A stretch of 64,000 nt of DNA from Nevskiaceae bacterium (GTDB lineage Bacteria; Pseudomonadota; Gammaproteobacteria; Nevskiales; Nevskiaceae), in assembly GCA_008012115.1 (NCBI GenBank), contig SSEB01000003.1, positions 558,001 to 622,000 on the forward strand. The letters run 5' to 3'. A program made the position numbers and the translations under genes. This document shows positions 8,762 through 17,953 of the stretch, in pieces. Every line of letters begins with the position of its first letter. The first letter of the stretch is position 1. The notes beneath the pieces are model-generated. The model was not told the origin of the DNA. It saw only the letters and a program-made list of their open reading frames with translations, and made no database searches.

Positions 8762-9901
8762 ATGAAATTTTCGCTGATCTACGAGGCGCAGACCACCGAC
8801 GCCAGCCGCGCCGGCGACCGCAAGGTGTTCGACGAGATCGTCGAGCAGGCGGTGCTGGCCGAGCAGATGGGTTTCGATGTGATCTGGTGCGTCGAGCACA
8901 CGGCGCTGACCAACTACGCGCACATGAGCGCGCCGGAGACGGTGCTGGCGTTCCTCGCCGGCAAAACCAGCCGCATCCACCTCGGCCACGGCGTCGTCTG
9001 CCTGCCGCCGGCGATGAACCACCCGGTGAAGGTCGCCGAGCGCATCGCCACGCTCGACCTGCTCAGCCACGGCCGCGTGCATTTCGGCGTCGGCAAGGGC
9101 GGCACGCAGCAGGAAGCCGGCACCTTCGGCTACGACCTGGCGACGCTGTACCCGCAGATCGACGAGGCGATGTACCTGATCCCGAAGATCATGGTGCAGG
9201 ACGAGATCGAGCACGACGGCACCTACATCAAGATTCCGCGCCGGCCGATCCACCCCAAGCCCTACCAGGACCCGCATCCGCCGATGTACCTGGCCTGCAC
9301 CAACACCGACACCCTGACCCGCGCCGGCGAGCGCGGCATGGGCGCCCTGGTGCTCGGCTTCGGCGGGCCGGAGGACGTGGCCAAGAAGAACGTGGTCTAC
9401 CGCCAGGCCTGGGCCGCGCGCCGCCAGGCCGACCAGGTCGGCTTCCGTCCGACGCAGCACCTGGCTGCGCTGTGCCCGACCATCGTGCTCGACGATGGCC
9501 TGCAGGCGCGCAAGATCGGCATCAAGGGCCAGCGCTACTTCATGGAATCGCTGGGCCACTGGTACGGCGGCGCGCCCAAGCCCGATCCGAGCAAGTGGGA
9601 CGACGACGTGGTGTCGCACGACGCCAGCGGCAAGGACGTGATCAAGACCAATTTCGCGTCGGAGAAGATCGCGGTCGATTTCAGCGACCCGCAGATGATG
9701 CTGCTCAATCCCAATCATGCCTACGGCACGGTGCAGGACTGCATCGGTTACGTGCAGCGCCTGATCGACGCCGGCGCCGACGAGATCCTGTTCATCTGCC
9801 AGATGGGCACGGTGCCGCAGTGGGCGCAGCTGGAGACGCTCAGGAACATCGGCGAGAAGGTGATCCCGCATTTCCGCGGGCAGGCCAAGCGCGCCGCATG
9901 A
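8762..9901 (+). CDS. Luciferase-like (LLM class) flavin-dependent monooxygenase
   Basis: Bacterial-luciferase-fold oxidoreductase of 379 residues using FMN or F420. Family features include the N-terminal QAVLAEQMGFDVIWCVEHT strand, the segment GHGVVCLPPAMNHPVKVAERIATLD and HFGVGKGG. It starts a five-gene plus-strand operon in which every junction overlaps. The reduced flavin partner may be the flavin reductase at 13779-14288. The reaction is unknown; Baeyer-Villiger-like or hydroxylating chemistry is possible. Confidence 0.88.
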   Translation: MKFSLIYEAQTTDASRAGDRKVFDEIVEQAVLAEQMGFDVIWCVEHTALTNYAHMSAPETVLAFLAGKTSRIHLGHGVVCLPPAMNHPVKVAERIATLDLLSHGRVHFGVGKGGTQQEAGTFGYDLATLYPQIDEAMYLIPKIMVQDEIEHDGTYIKIPRRPIHPKPYQDPHPPMYLACTNTDTLTRAGERGMGALVLGFGGPEDVAKKNVVYRQAWAARRQADQVGFRPTQHLAALCPTIVLDDGLQARKIGIKGQRYFMESLGHWYGGAPKPDPSKWDDDVVSHDASGKDVIKTNFASEKIAVDFSDPQMMLLNPNHAYGTVQDCIGYVQRLIDAGADEILFICQMGTVPQWAQLETLRNIGEKVIPHFRGQAKRAA

Positions 9902-10782
9902 GCGCCGCGAGCGCGCAGCCGCGGCTGGACGGCCGCGTCGCACTGGTTACCGGCGCCAGCCGCGGCATCGGCCGCGCCATCGCCCGGCGCCTGGCGTCGG
10001 CCGGCGCGTTGGTGGTGGTGACGGCGCGCAGCCTGGACCGCAGCGCGCGCGAGCCCGGCACGCTGGCCGAGACTGTCGCTCTGATCGAGGCGCAGGGCGG
10101 CCGCGCTATCGCACTGCCCGCGGATCTCGAAGATGCGGCGCAGCGTGCCGCCCTGGTCGCGCGCGCGGCCGCTGCCGCCGGCGGACTCGACATCCTGGTG
10201 AACAACGCCGGCTATGCCGAGTACGCGCCGGTCGAGACGATGCCGCAGGGCGTGTTCGAGCGCACGCTCGAGCACTACCTGTGCGTGCCGTTCGCGCTGA
10301 CGCAGGCCGCGATCCCGCTGATGCGCGCACGCGGCGGCGGCTGGATCGTCAACATCGGTTCGGTCACCGCGCTGCCGCCGCGCAAGCCCTATGACGGGTT
10401 CGCCTGCAACGGCGGCGCCACGGTCTACGCGGCGGTCAAGGCGGCGCTCAACCGCTACACGCAGGGGCTCGCCGCCGAACTGCTGGCGCAGAACATCGCA
10501 GTCAACGTCGTCGGCCCCTCGACCGCGATCCGCACACCGGGCGCCGCGCGTTACATCCCGGACGACTACCCGACCGAGGATGTCGCCTATCTCGCGGAGA
10601 CGGTGCTGGCGATGTGTCACCTGCCGGCGGCGCAGCGCACCGGACTGATCGCGCACAGCCTGCATTTTCCGGCGGCCCTGCGTCTGCCGGTGTACAGCCT
10701 CGACGGCCGGCAGCGCCTGCCGGACGCGCAGATTCCGGCGCATGCCGATCCCGGCATCGCCGCCAATGGAGAAACGCCATGA
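9898..10782 (+). CDS. Short-chain dehydrogenase/reductase in the LLM operon
   Basis: NAD(P)-dependent oxidoreductase of 294 residues. TGASRGIG is near residue 19 and NNAG near 103. Catalytic Ser lies in NIGSVTA and Tyr-x3-Lys in TVYAAVKAAL. The C-terminal tail (about residues 230-294, VYSLDGRQRLPDAQI) is longer than in a minimal SDR. The start is the ATG overlapping the LLM stop (ATGA) and the end overlaps the next gene in the same way. Confidence 0.9.
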   Translation: MSAASAQPRLDGRVALVTGASRGIGRAIARRLASAGALVVVTARSLDRSAREPGTLAETVALIEAQGGRAIALPADLEDAAQRAALVARAAAAAGGLDILVNNAGYAEYAPVETMPQGVFERTLEHYLCVPFALTQAAIPLMRARGGGWIVNIGSVTALPPRKPYDGFACNGGATVYAAVKAALNRYTQGLAAELLAQNIAVNVVGPSTAIRTPGAARYIPDDYPTEDVAYLAETVLAMCHLPAAQRTGLIAHSLHFPAALRLPVYSLDGRQRLPDAQIPAHADPGIAANGETP

Positions 10783-11771
10783 CAGCGACCATGCGGGCGA
10801 TGGTGATCGACCGCTTCGGCGGACCCGAAGTATTGCGCGAGGCCGAGTTGCCGCGCCCGGCGCCGGGGCCCGGCGAACTGCTGGTGCGGATTTCGCATGC
10901 CGGCGTCAATCCGGCGGACTGGAAAACGCGCGAGGGCTGGCTGTCGCCGTTCTTCCAGTACCGCTTCCCGTTCGTGCTGGGCTTCGACCTGGCCGGCACC
11001 GTGGTGCAGGCGGGCGAGGGCGCCGACGCCGCGCTGATCGGTCGGCGCGTCGTCGCTTACTCGCGCCAGGGTTACGGCGAGTGGGGTTCGTATGCCGAAT
11101 ACGCCGCGGTCTGGGCGAATGCTGCGGTACCGCTGCCCGATCGTGTCGGCGGCGCGGAGGCGGCATCGTTGCCGACCGCCGGCATCACCGCCTGGGAGGC
11201 GCTGTTCGAGTCCGGCCACCTGCAACGGGGCCAGCGCGTGCTGGTGCACGGTGGCGCCGGTGCGGTCGGACGCATTGCCATCCAGCTCGCGCGCGAGGCC
11301 GGTGCGCAGGTCGCGGCGACGTGCAGCGCCGCCAATCTTGATGACGTGCGCGCGCTGGGCGCGGCGCTGGCCATCGACTACCGCGCCGGCGACATCGCTG
11401 CGGCCGTGACCGCCTGGGCGCCGCAGGGCGTCGACCTGGTGGTCGATGCCGTCGGCCAGGGCAGCCTGCCGCAGGCGGTGGCGCTGACGCGGCGCGGTGG
11501 AGTGGTCGCGCCGATCGCGACGCTGGTTGCCGGCGAAGCGCCGCACGATGCGCAACTCGCTGCACAACGTGGCGTGCGCATCGTGCCGACCATGAGCAAT
11601 CTGCAACGCTCGCCGGCGCAACTGCGCGAACTGACCGCGCGGCTCGCCGGCGGCGCGCTGAAGGCGCCGCCGCTGACGATCCTGCCGCTGGCGCAGGCCG
11701 CCGAGGCGCATCGCCGCGTGCAGGCCGGTGGTCAGCGCGGCAAATTCATTCTGCAAGTGAGCGCGTCGTGA
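10779..11771 (+). CDS. MDR-family (quinone oxidoreductase-like) NADP alcohol dehydrogenase/enoyl reductase
   Basis: Medium-chain dehydrogenase of 330 residues. It has GHGAGAVGR-type cofactor binding (VHGGAGAVGRIAIQLA, about 153-168), the GroES-like N-terminus MRAMVIDRFGGPEVL and the PADWK segment. There is no structural zinc Cys cluster, so it belongs to the zinc-free quinone-oxidoreductase branch. ATG overlaps the SDR stop and the end overlaps the next gene as GTGA. It probably reduces a conjugated carbonyl intermediate of the operon's pathway. Confidence 0.88.
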   Translation: MTATMRAMVIDRFGGPEVLREAELPRPAPGPGELLVRISHAGVNPADWKTREGWLSPFFQYRFPFVLGFDLAGTVVQAGEGADAALIGRRVVAYSRQGYGEWGSYAEYAAVWANAAVPLPDRVGGAEAASLPTAGITAWEALFESGHLQRGQRVLVHGGAGAVGRIAIQLAREAGAQVAATCSAANLDDVRALGAALAIDYRAGDIAAAVTAWAPQGVDLVVDAVGQGSLPQAVALTRRGGVVAPIATLVAGEAPHDAQLAAQRGVRIVPTMSNLQRSPAQLRELTARLAGGALKAPPLTILPLAQAAEAHRRVQAGGQRGKFILQVSAS

Positions 11772-12130
11772 GCGCCGAGACGCCACGCGTCTACGTCATT
11801 GACCGCATCGTCGCGAAACCGGGCCAGGCCGAAGCGTTAGACAGGGCTTATCGCGAGCGTTACGCCGCCGGTGCTCTGGCGCGCGGCATGCGGCTGGAGC
11901 TGAGCCTGCTGTCGCCGCCAGTGCATCTGGCCGAGCAGTCGAACACCTTGCTCTATGTCTGGTCCGTGGCTGGGGCCGGCGGCTACTGGGCGATGTGCTT
12001 CCAGGGACGGCAGGACCCGGCATTGCAGGACTGGTGGTGGCGCGAGGCCGCCGCGCTGATCGAAACGCGCGAGCGCCTGGTGGCGAGCGACCCGGCCGAC
12101 GTCGCCACGCTCGGAGCGATGCCATGTTGA
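11768..12130 (+). CDS. Small protein of unknown function, possible dimeric alpha/beta barrel
   Basis: Protein of 120 residues starting at GTG 11768, coupled to the preceding dehydrogenase. It begins RVYVIDRIVAKPGQAEALDRAY, a strand-helix pattern seen in small ferredoxin-like (NIPSNAP/EthD/Dabb) barrels, and has an aromatic-rich DWWWREA segment. I do not recognise a specific family. Its place between catabolic enzymes and a Dabb-like protein suggests an isomerase, cyclase or binding role in the same pathway. That role is inference from context. Confidence 0.7.
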   Translation: MSAETPRVYVIDRIVAKPGQAEALDRAYRERYAAGALARGMRLELSLLSPPVHLAEQSNTLLYVWSVAGAGGYWAMCFQGRQDPALQDWWWREAAALIETRERLVASDPADVATLGAMPC

Positions 12131-12714
12131 GGCGGATCGAACTGCTGCACTGGTCGCCGCAACTCGGCGAGAGCGAACGCCAGCGCGCCACGGCGGCGCT
12201 GCGCACACAGGGCGGCGCACTGCTGCAGCCGACGCTGCCCGGCAGCTACAACGGCGGCGATCTGCTGCGGCGCCGGCGCGACGACGGCTCGGCGCTGGCC
12301 ACCGCACGCGACGGCTGCGCGCACGTCGACGCGGCGGTGTTCGAGGAAATCGAATCCGGTGGCGACTGGCAGGGCGACGGTGTCTACCGCGCGCTGCTGC
12401 TCAGCGTGCGCGCCGGCACGCCGGCCGATGCGATCGCGCGCTTCGAGCGCGAGACGCTGGCGATGCCGCGCTATATCCGCGCCATCCGCGGCTGGCGTCT
12501 CGGCCGCGTGCGTCAGGCGCAGGGATCGCGGGCGTGGACCCATGTCTGGGAGCAGCGCTACGAGGCCGTCGAAGGGCTGCTGGGTCCCTACATGCTGCAT
12601 CCCTACCACTGGGCGCACGTCGATCGCTGGTTCGATCCCGAGCACCCGGACTGGATCGTCGACCCGCAGCTCTGCCACAGCTTCTGCCGCATCGACGGCG
12701 ATGCGCTGATCTAG
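12124..12714 (+). CDS. Dabb-like (stress-responsive A/B barrel) protein
   Basis: Protein of 196 residues whose C-terminal half (RAIRGWRLGRVRQAQ, WTHVWEQRYEAVEGL, YHWAHVDRWFDPEHP) resembles the Dabb/EthD dimeric barrel. The N-terminal half (about 1-95) looks like a second, more divergent barrel repeat. It overlaps the previous gene by seven bases and ends the five-gene operon 77 bases before element copy 2. Such proteins often act as small isomerases or decarboxylases in catabolic clusters. Exact function is unknown. Confidence 0.72.
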   Translation: MLRRIELLHWSPQLGESERQRATAALRTQGGALLQPTLPGSYNGGDLLRRRRDDGSALATARDGCAHVDAAVFEEIESGGDWQGDGVYRALLLSVRAGTPADAIARFERETLAMPRYIRAIRGWRLGRVRQAQGSRAWTHVWEQRYEAVEGLLGPYMLHPYHWAHVDRWFDPEHPDWIVDPQLCHSFCRIDGDALI

Positions 12715-12791
12715 GCCCGCGGCGTCGGCGCCGCGGGCGAGGGCCGCCCGGGTTGAAGGGCCGCAGGGCGTCTTGCGCCCTGCCGTGCAGG

Positions 12792-12905
12792 GCCACCCGC
12801 TATGGTCGCTGGGGCATCGAGAGTTGTTATTAAATATTGATCAAAAATAAAATCAATAAATAAAAATCAACCATTCTCCCAGGCAAAAATCCATCAGCGG
12901 GTGGC
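12792..12905 (-). repeat. 114-bp symmetric AT-core element, copy 2
   Basis: Same length and box spacing as copy 1 but in the opposite orientation: the CCTGGG box is in the right half, read on the minus strand. Outer arms are intact. The inner boxes are GTTGA (one variant) and ATAAC on the minus-strand reading. It sits in a convergent intergenic gap between the Dabb-like gene and a minus-strand SDR, so it cannot be a promoter for either. Confidence 0.9.
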
Positions 12906-12939
12906 GCCGCCGATGTGCGCTGGCGGCGCCTGCGGCGCT

Positions 12940-13758
12940 TCAGAACTTCGGCAGCACCGGATTGCGGCGCGCCAGGATGTCCTCGCACTTCTGCTTCAGC
13001 GCCGCGTCCAGCGTCTCCGGCTGCGGGATCAGCCAGAACTGGTTCTGGCCGATGCCGGCGAACACGCGCTCGGCGAACGCTTCTGGCGACAGTCCGTGGG
13101 CGTCGAGCATGCCGCGCATGGTCGCCACGAACTGCTGCGCCGCGGGCGAGGGATCGTCGCCGTAAGGACGATCGAAGATGCTGCTGTGCACCGGGCCGGG
13201 TGCCAGCAGCGACACGCCGATGTCTGCGCCCAGCATCTCCAGTTCGCCGCGCAGCGATTCGGTGAGGCCGACCACCGCGAACTTGGTCGCCGAGTATGGC
13301 GCCATCAGCGGGCTGGCGAGGAAGCCGCCGACCGAGGCGGTGTTGACGATATGCGCGCGGCGGCCGTCCTTCAGCAGGCGCGGCACGAAGGCGCGCAGGC
13401 CGTTGACCACGCCCAGCACATTGACCTCGAGGCTGCGCTGCCAGCGCTGCGCGTCGATCTCCCAGATGAAACCGGTGTTCATGATGCCGGCGTTGTTGAA
13501 CAGCAGGTCGACGCCGCCGAAGGCGCTCCAGGCCCGCTCCGCCAGGGCCGCCAGCGACTGTGGCGAGGTGACGTCGCAGGTCACCGGCAGCACCTTGTCG
13601 CCGAGGCCGGCGGCCAGGGCGGCCAGCTTGTCCGCCTGCACGTCGGCGGCGACCACGCGCATGCCCAGTTTCAGGGCCTGCCGCACCAGACCGGCGCCGA
13701 TGCCGCTGGCCGCGCCGGTGACGACGGCGACGCCGTCCTTGATCCGCAGTTCGCTCAT
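12940..13758 (-). CDS. Short-chain dehydrogenase/reductase
   Basis: Oxidoreductase of 272 residues with TGAASGIG near 14, NNAGIM near 88, Ser in NTASVGG and Tyr-x3-Lys in PYSATKFAV. An extended C-terminus (about 200-272, ending PVLPKF) is like that of broad-substrate steroid/retinol-type SDRs. The start at 13758 has GGGG nine bases upstream. It is the last gene of a three-gene minus-strand set with a flavin reductase and a VOC protein. Confidence 0.9.
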   Translation of the reverse strand: MSELRIKDGVAVVTGAASGIGAGLVRQALKLGMRVVAADVQADKLAALAAGLGDKVLPVTCDVTSPQSLAALAERAWSAFGGVDLLFNNAGIMNTGFIWEIDAQRWQRSLEVNVLGVVNGLRAFVPRLLKDGRRAHIVNTASVGGFLASPLMAPYSATKFAVVGLTESLRGELEMLGADIGVSLLAPGPVHSSIFDRPYGDDPSPAAQQFVATMRGMLDAHGLSPEAFAERVFAGIGQNQFWLIPQPETLDAALKQKCEDILARRNPVLPKF

Positions 13759-13778
13759 CTTTTTCCCCTGGTTGGAAT

Positions 13779-14288
13779 TCAGGCGGCGCGCGCAGCGGCG
13801 CGCGGCGCGATATCGGCGTAGCCGCCGCGATGGAAGGCCAGCGGCGGCTGCTCGCTGCGCTCGAATTGCAGCACGCGGCCGACGAAGATCAGGTGATCGC
13901 CGCCCTCGTAGACGTGCGCCAGCTGGCATTGGAAGCGCGCGGCGCAGCCTTCCAGCAGCGGCAGGCCGGCGATGCCGATGCCGGCGTCGAGCCCGGCGAA
14001 CTTGTCGGTGCCGCTGCGCGCGAAGCGTGCGGACAAGGCTTCCTGTCCGGCGCCCAGCACGTGCACCGCCCAGTGCGCCGCCTGCTCGAACACCGCCAGG
14101 CTGCGCGCGGATTTCGCCAGGCTCCACAGCACCATCGGCGGGTCCAGCGACACCGAGCTGAAGCTGTTGGCGGTGATGCCGACCGGCGCGCCGTCGGCGG
14201 CGCGCGCGGTGATGATGGTGACGCCGGTGGCGAAGCTGCCCAGCGCGTTGCGGAATTCGCGGGCGTCGAAGTCCTGGAATGTGTTCAT
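13779..14288 (-). CDS. Flavin reductase-like (HpaC/HsaB-type) domain protein
   Basis: NAD(P)H:flavin reductase of 169 residues that supplies reduced flavin to two-component monooxygenases. Family signatures include FRNALGSFATGVTIITA, PVGITANSFSSVSLDPP and the C-terminal HVYEGGDHLIFVGRVL. The luciferase-like monooxygenase at 8762-9901 is a candidate partner, as such enzymes need free FMNH2. It lies between the SDR and VOC genes with gaps of 20 and 10 bases. Confidence 0.9.
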   Translation of the reverse strand: MNTFQDFDAREFRNALGSFATGVTIITARAADGAPVGITANSFSSVSLDPPMVLWSLAKSARSLAVFEQAAHWAVHVLGAGQEALSARFARSGTDKFAGLDAGIGIAGLPLLEGCAARFQCQLAHVYEGGDHLIFVGRVLQFERSEQPPLAFHRGGYADIAPRAAARAA

Positions 14289-14298
14289 GCGGTTCTCC

Positions 14299-14634
14299 TC
14301 AAAGCTTGGCGGTCAGGATCAGGGGGTGGCCGTTGGGGCTGGCGACGACCGCGCGCCACTCGTGGGGGCCGCGCTCGGCCGGTCGCAGCAGGGTCGCGCC
14401 GGCGGCCAGCAGCAGCGCCACGGCCTGCGGCACGTCGGCGACGCGGAACACCGCGGCAGCCTGCGCGGCGACCCGCTCTTCCGCCGCCGCCAGGGCGATC
14501 GGCAGCGCCGCGCCGTCGAGCGCGGCGTAACGCGCGCCATCGCGGAATTTCACGGTCAGGCCGAGGCCGCGCTCGAAGAAGCGGAGTTCTTCGTCCAGCG
14601 CTTGCACCGGGTACAGCAGGCTATGGAGCTTCAT
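14299..14634 (-). CDS. VOC-family (glyoxalase/bleomycin-resistance fold) protein
   Basis: Protein of 111 residues forming one VOC module: MKLHSLLYPVQALDEELRFF, GLGLTVKFRDGARYAAL, and the second beta-alpha-beta part VADVPQAVALLLAAGATLL ending GHPLILTAKL. VOC proteins include dioxygenases, isomerases and binding proteins. Metal ligands are not all evident. It is the first gene of the minus-strand unit, divergent from the DUF1302 gene. A longer upstream frame is not supported. Confidence 0.8.
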   Translation of the reverse strand: MKLHSLLYPVQALDEELRFFERGLGLTVKFRDGARYAALDGAALPIALAAAEERVAAQAAAVFRVADVPQAVALLLAAGATLLRPAERGPHEWRAVVASPNGHPLILTAKL

Positions 14635-14780
14635 CGGCGATTCCGGGGTGGTCGACGCCCCGCATGCTGCGCGCCGCCGCGCGCGCGGGCCTCCCTGTTT
14701 CGCGTATCTCAATTCGGATGAAGTTTGTTGCGTTGCGCGGCTCCTACCATCGCCCCGCTTGTTCCAGAGGAGGAGACCTC

Positions 14781-16436
14781 GTGAAAGCACAACCATACCG
14801 CTCACTGCACCGCCGGCGCGTGGCCGGCATCGTCGCCGGCCTGCTCTGCGCCGCCGGCTGCGGCCCGGCGTTCGCGGGATCTTTCGACATCGGCAACTCG
14901 CTGGAGGCGCAGTACACGCTGACGCTCGGCTATGCCCTGGGCCTGCGCACGGAGCGTCCCTCGGACGCACTGATCAACGGCCCGATCAGCCCGGTCACCA
15001 ATCTGCCGACCACCGTCAACAACGACGATGGCGACCGCAATTTCAAGGCCGGCAGCCTGATCAACAACCGCGTCAGCGCGCTCGGCGAACTCGTCGTCAG
15101 CGGCACGAGTTACGGCGTGGTGCTGCGCGGCGATGCCTTCTACGACAACGTCTACCATCGCCGCAACGACAACGATTCGCCCGGCACGGTCAACAAGAGC
15201 GGCGCCAACGACGCGTTCACCGATGGCGCTCGCAAGTACAACGGCGCACGCGTGCGCATGCTCGACGCCTACGTCTACGGGGACGCCAATCTGGGCAGCA
15301 TGCGGCTCAACGCGCGCCTGGGCCGCCAGGTCGTCGCCTGGGGCGAGAGCCTGTTCTTCTCCGGCGTTGCCAGTGCGCAGGGCCCCGCCGATGCCACCAA
15401 GGTCAATATCGCCGGCGTGGAGGTCAAGAACATCCTGCTGCCGGTGGAGCAGCTGGCGCTGCAGTTCGGCATCACCGAAGACCTCAGCCTGATGGGCTAC
15501 TACCGCCTGCGCTACAAGGCCACCGAGCTGGAGCCGGCCGGCAGCTACTACTCGACCTTCGACGGCATCGGTCCCGGTGCCGAGTTCATCTACGGTTTCG
15601 CCAACCCGGTGTACGGCGTGGTTCCCGGCGCGACGCGCACGGTCAACATCCAGCGTCTCAACGACCTCACGCCCAGCAACCACGGCCAGTACGGCATCGG
15701 CCTGCAATACCAGGCGACCGCGTCGACCAATGTCGGCGTCTACTGGCTGCGCTACCACGACACCAACCCGGCCGTGCAGCTCAACTTCGGCTATGCGCAG
15801 CTGGCGCCGGGCGTGACCACGGCGCCGAACGCCGCGCCGGTGACCTACAACGTGCGCTACTACGACGGCATCCACATGGCCGGCGCCAGCTTCTCGACCA
15901 AGCTCGGCGGCGCCAACGTCGCCGGCGAAGTGAGCTATCGCAGCGGGCTCGACATGCTGGTCAACAGCGCCGCCGGGCCGGTGGCCGCGCGCGGCCGTCT
16001 CAGCCAGGCGCTGCTTTCGACGATCTATGCGATGAGCCCGAATGCCGTCTCGCAGGAGATCGACCTGATCGCCGAGACCGGCTACGTCCACGTCAACGGC
16101 ATCGCCGGCGGCGTCAGCCACCTGTACAACGACCGCAGCTCCTGGGGCGTTTCGACCATGGCGGTGCTCAACTACCGCAACCTGTTCTCGCGCTGGGACC
16201 TGGCGGTGCCGGTGACCTACGCCGCGATCATCAACGGCACGCCGGCCATGGCCGGCTCCTTCGGCACGCTCTACGGCGAGCACGACCAGCGCGCCAGCAT
16301 CTTCGCCAACTTCACCTACCTGCAGAACCTGCAGCTCGGCGTCGGCTACAACGCCTTCCTCGGCGCCGCCGATCTGGCCAAACGTCCCTATGCGGATCGC
16401 GACAACGTCGCGATCAACGTCAAGTACAGCTTCTAA
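14781..16436 (+). CDS. DUF1302 family outer-membrane-associated protein
   Basis: Envelope protein of 551 residues with an N-terminal signal peptide (basic RSLHRRR, hydrophobic core, cleavage near AFAGS) and a beta-rich body ending in the aromatic residue of VKYSF, as in outer-membrane barrels. The start is GTG at 14781 with a strong AGAGGAGGAG site at 14766-14775. It is paired with DUF1329, 16 bases downstream. This pair is widespread in bacteria that use hydrophobic substrates such as steroids, lipids and alkanes, where a role in uptake or export is suspected but unproven. Confidence 0.88.
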   Translation: MKAQPYRSLHRRRVAGIVAGLLCAAGCGPAFAGSFDIGNSLEAQYTLTLGYALGLRTERPSDALINGPISPVTNLPTTVNNDDGDRNFKAGSLINNRVSALGELVVSGTSYGVVLRGDAFYDNVYHRRNDNDSPGTVNKSGANDAFTDGARKYNGARVRMLDAYVYGDANLGSMRLNARLGRQVVAWGESLFFSGVASAQGPADATKVNIAGVEVKNILLPVEQLALQFGITEDLSLMGYYRLRYKATELEPAGSYYSTFDGIGPGAEFIYGFANPVYGVVPGATRTVNIQRLNDLTPSNHGQYGIGLQYQATASTNVGVYWLRYHDTNPAVQLNFGYAQLAPGVTTAPNAAPVTYNVRYYDGIHMAGASFSTKLGGANVAGEVSYRSGLDMLVNSAAGPVAARGRLSQALLSTIYAMSPNAVSQEIDLIAETGYVHVNGIAGGVSHLYNDRSSWGVSTMAVLNYRNLFSRWDLAVPVTYAAIINGTPAMAGSFGTLYGEHDQRASIFANFTYLQNLQLGVGYNAFLGAADLAKRPYADRDNVAINVKYSF

Positions 16437-16452
16437 ACGTCAGGAGAACACC

Positions 16453-17817
16453 ATGACGATGAAACACATCCTGTTGTCCTGCGCGGTGTCGGCCGGCGTG
16501 CTGCTGACGTCGGCGGCGAGCGCCAAGACCACCGCCGAGGAGGCCGCGCAACTCGGCGGCGACAAGCTCACCTGCATGGGCGCCGAGCGCGCCGGCAATG
16601 CCGACGGCTCGATTCCCGCGTTCGAGGGCAAGTGGCTCGGCACCTGGCCCGGCGCCAAGACCAGCGGTTACGATCCCGGCCCTTACGCGGCGGAGAAGCC
16701 GCTGTTCACCATCACCGCGCAGAATGCAGAGCAGTACGCCGCGCGCCTGACCGAAGGACAGAAGCTGCTGCTGAAGCGTTATCCAACGCACTACCGCATC
16801 CCGGTGTACGCCAGCCATCGCGACTTCCGTTATCCCGACTGGATCTGCGAGACGGTGAAGAAGAACGCGACCACCGCCGAGGTGGTCAGCCACGGCCTGG
16901 GCACCACCGGCACCACGGGCGCGATTCCGTTTCCGTTTCCCAAGAGCGGCCTGGAGGCGCAGTGGAACATGCAGTACCCGCACCGCGCCTGGACCGAGGA
17001 GGCGATCCTCGACCAGTTCGCCGTCTACGGTAACGGCAGCCGCGCCGCCGGCCGCGTGCACTACATGATCCTGTCGCCGTGGAACGATCCCAAAAACCGC
17101 GGCAGCAACCAGGACAAGGTCAACACCTACTTCTACAACGAGACGCAGCTGCCGGAGCGCGACAAGGGCACGGTCATCATCGGCTGGACGCCGAACGACG
17201 ATTCGATCGATCGCCAGGCCTATCTCTACAACCCCGGCACACGCCGCGTGCGCCAGGCGCCGGAATTCGGCTTCGACAATCCGCAGGGCGCCGGCGGCCT
17301 GCGCACCGTCGATGACGACCGCCTGTTCAACGGCTCGCCCGAACGCTACGACTGGAAGCTGGTGGGCAAGCAGGAGATTTACATCCCCTACAACACCGCC
17401 CGCATGAACGACCCTGCGCTGAAGTACGCCGATCTGCTGACGCCGCACTCGCTCAACCCCGATGTCATGCGCTACGAGCTGCACCGCGTATGGGTGCTCG
17501 AGGCCACGGTCAAGCAGGGCTATCGCCATGTCTATGCGCGGCGTCGCTGGTATCTCGATGAAGACACCTGGCACGCCGTGTGGGTCGACAACTACGACGG
17601 GCGCGGCCAGCTGTGGCGCGCCAGCATGGTCAATTACTTCTACTCGCCCGCGATCCAGGGCTACCAGGCCGGCGTGGCGCTGTATCACGACCTCACCGCC
17701 GACGCTTACTTCGCGGACCGGCTCGTCAACGAGTCGAAGACGAGCTGGCGTCTCAACACCGGCGACCTCACCGCCGACATGTTCTCGCCGGACGCCGCCA
17801 AGCGCGGCGGTCACTGA
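16453..17817 (+). CDS. DUF1329 family periplasmic/outer-membrane protein
   Basis: Protein of 454 residues with signal peptide MKHILLSCAVSAGVLLTSAASA. The family body includes LTCMGAERAGNADGSIPAFEGKW-type, GWTPNDDSIDRQAYLYNPG-like and YARRRWYLDEDTWHAVWVDNYDGRG-like segments, related to the LolA/LolB-type lipid-carrier fold. Ribosome site AGGAG is at 16442-16446. It forms an operon with DUF1302 and is followed by a strong terminator. It probably handles a hydrophobic ligand in the periplasm. Confidence 0.88.
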   Translation: MTMKHILLSCAVSAGVLLTSAASAKTTAEEAAQLGGDKLTCMGAERAGNADGSIPAFEGKWLGTWPGAKTSGYDPGPYAAEKPLFTITAQNAEQYAARLTEGQKLLLKRYPTHYRIPVYASHRDFRYPDWICETVKKNATTAEVVSHGLGTTGTTGAIPFPFPKSGLEAQWNMQYPHRAWTEEAILDQFAVYGNGSRAAGRVHYMILSPWNDPKNRGSNQDKVNTYFYNETQLPERDKGTVIIGWTPNDDSIDRQAYLYNPGTRRVRQAPEFGFDNPQGAGGLRTVDDDRLFNGSPERYDWKLVGKQEIYIPYNTARMNDPALKYADLLTPHSLNPDVMRYELHRVWVLEATVKQGYRHVYARRRWYLDEDTWHAVWVDNYDGRGQLWRASMVNYFYSPAIQGYQAGVALYHDLTADAYFADRLVNESKTSWRLNTGDLTADMFSPDAAKRGGH

Positions 17818-17890
17818 TCCCCGTCCGGCATCCCGCACCGGGATGCCGTGACGTTTCGTCTCGGGATGATCTCCCCCGCAGACGTGCCTG

Positions 17891-17921
17891 GCCCTCCCGC
17901 CTGTGGGAGGGCTTCTTTTTT
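17891..17921 (+). terminator. Rho-independent terminator after the DUF1302/DUF1329 operon
   Basis: Perfect 8-bp stem GCCCTCCC (17891-17898) / GGGAGGGC (17905-17912) with a 6-nt loop, followed by TTCTTTTTT. It lies 74 bases after the DUF1329 stop. Confidence 0.9.
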
Positions 17922-17953
17922 GTCAGTGGCCGCTCAAAAAGCCCGCACCGCAC

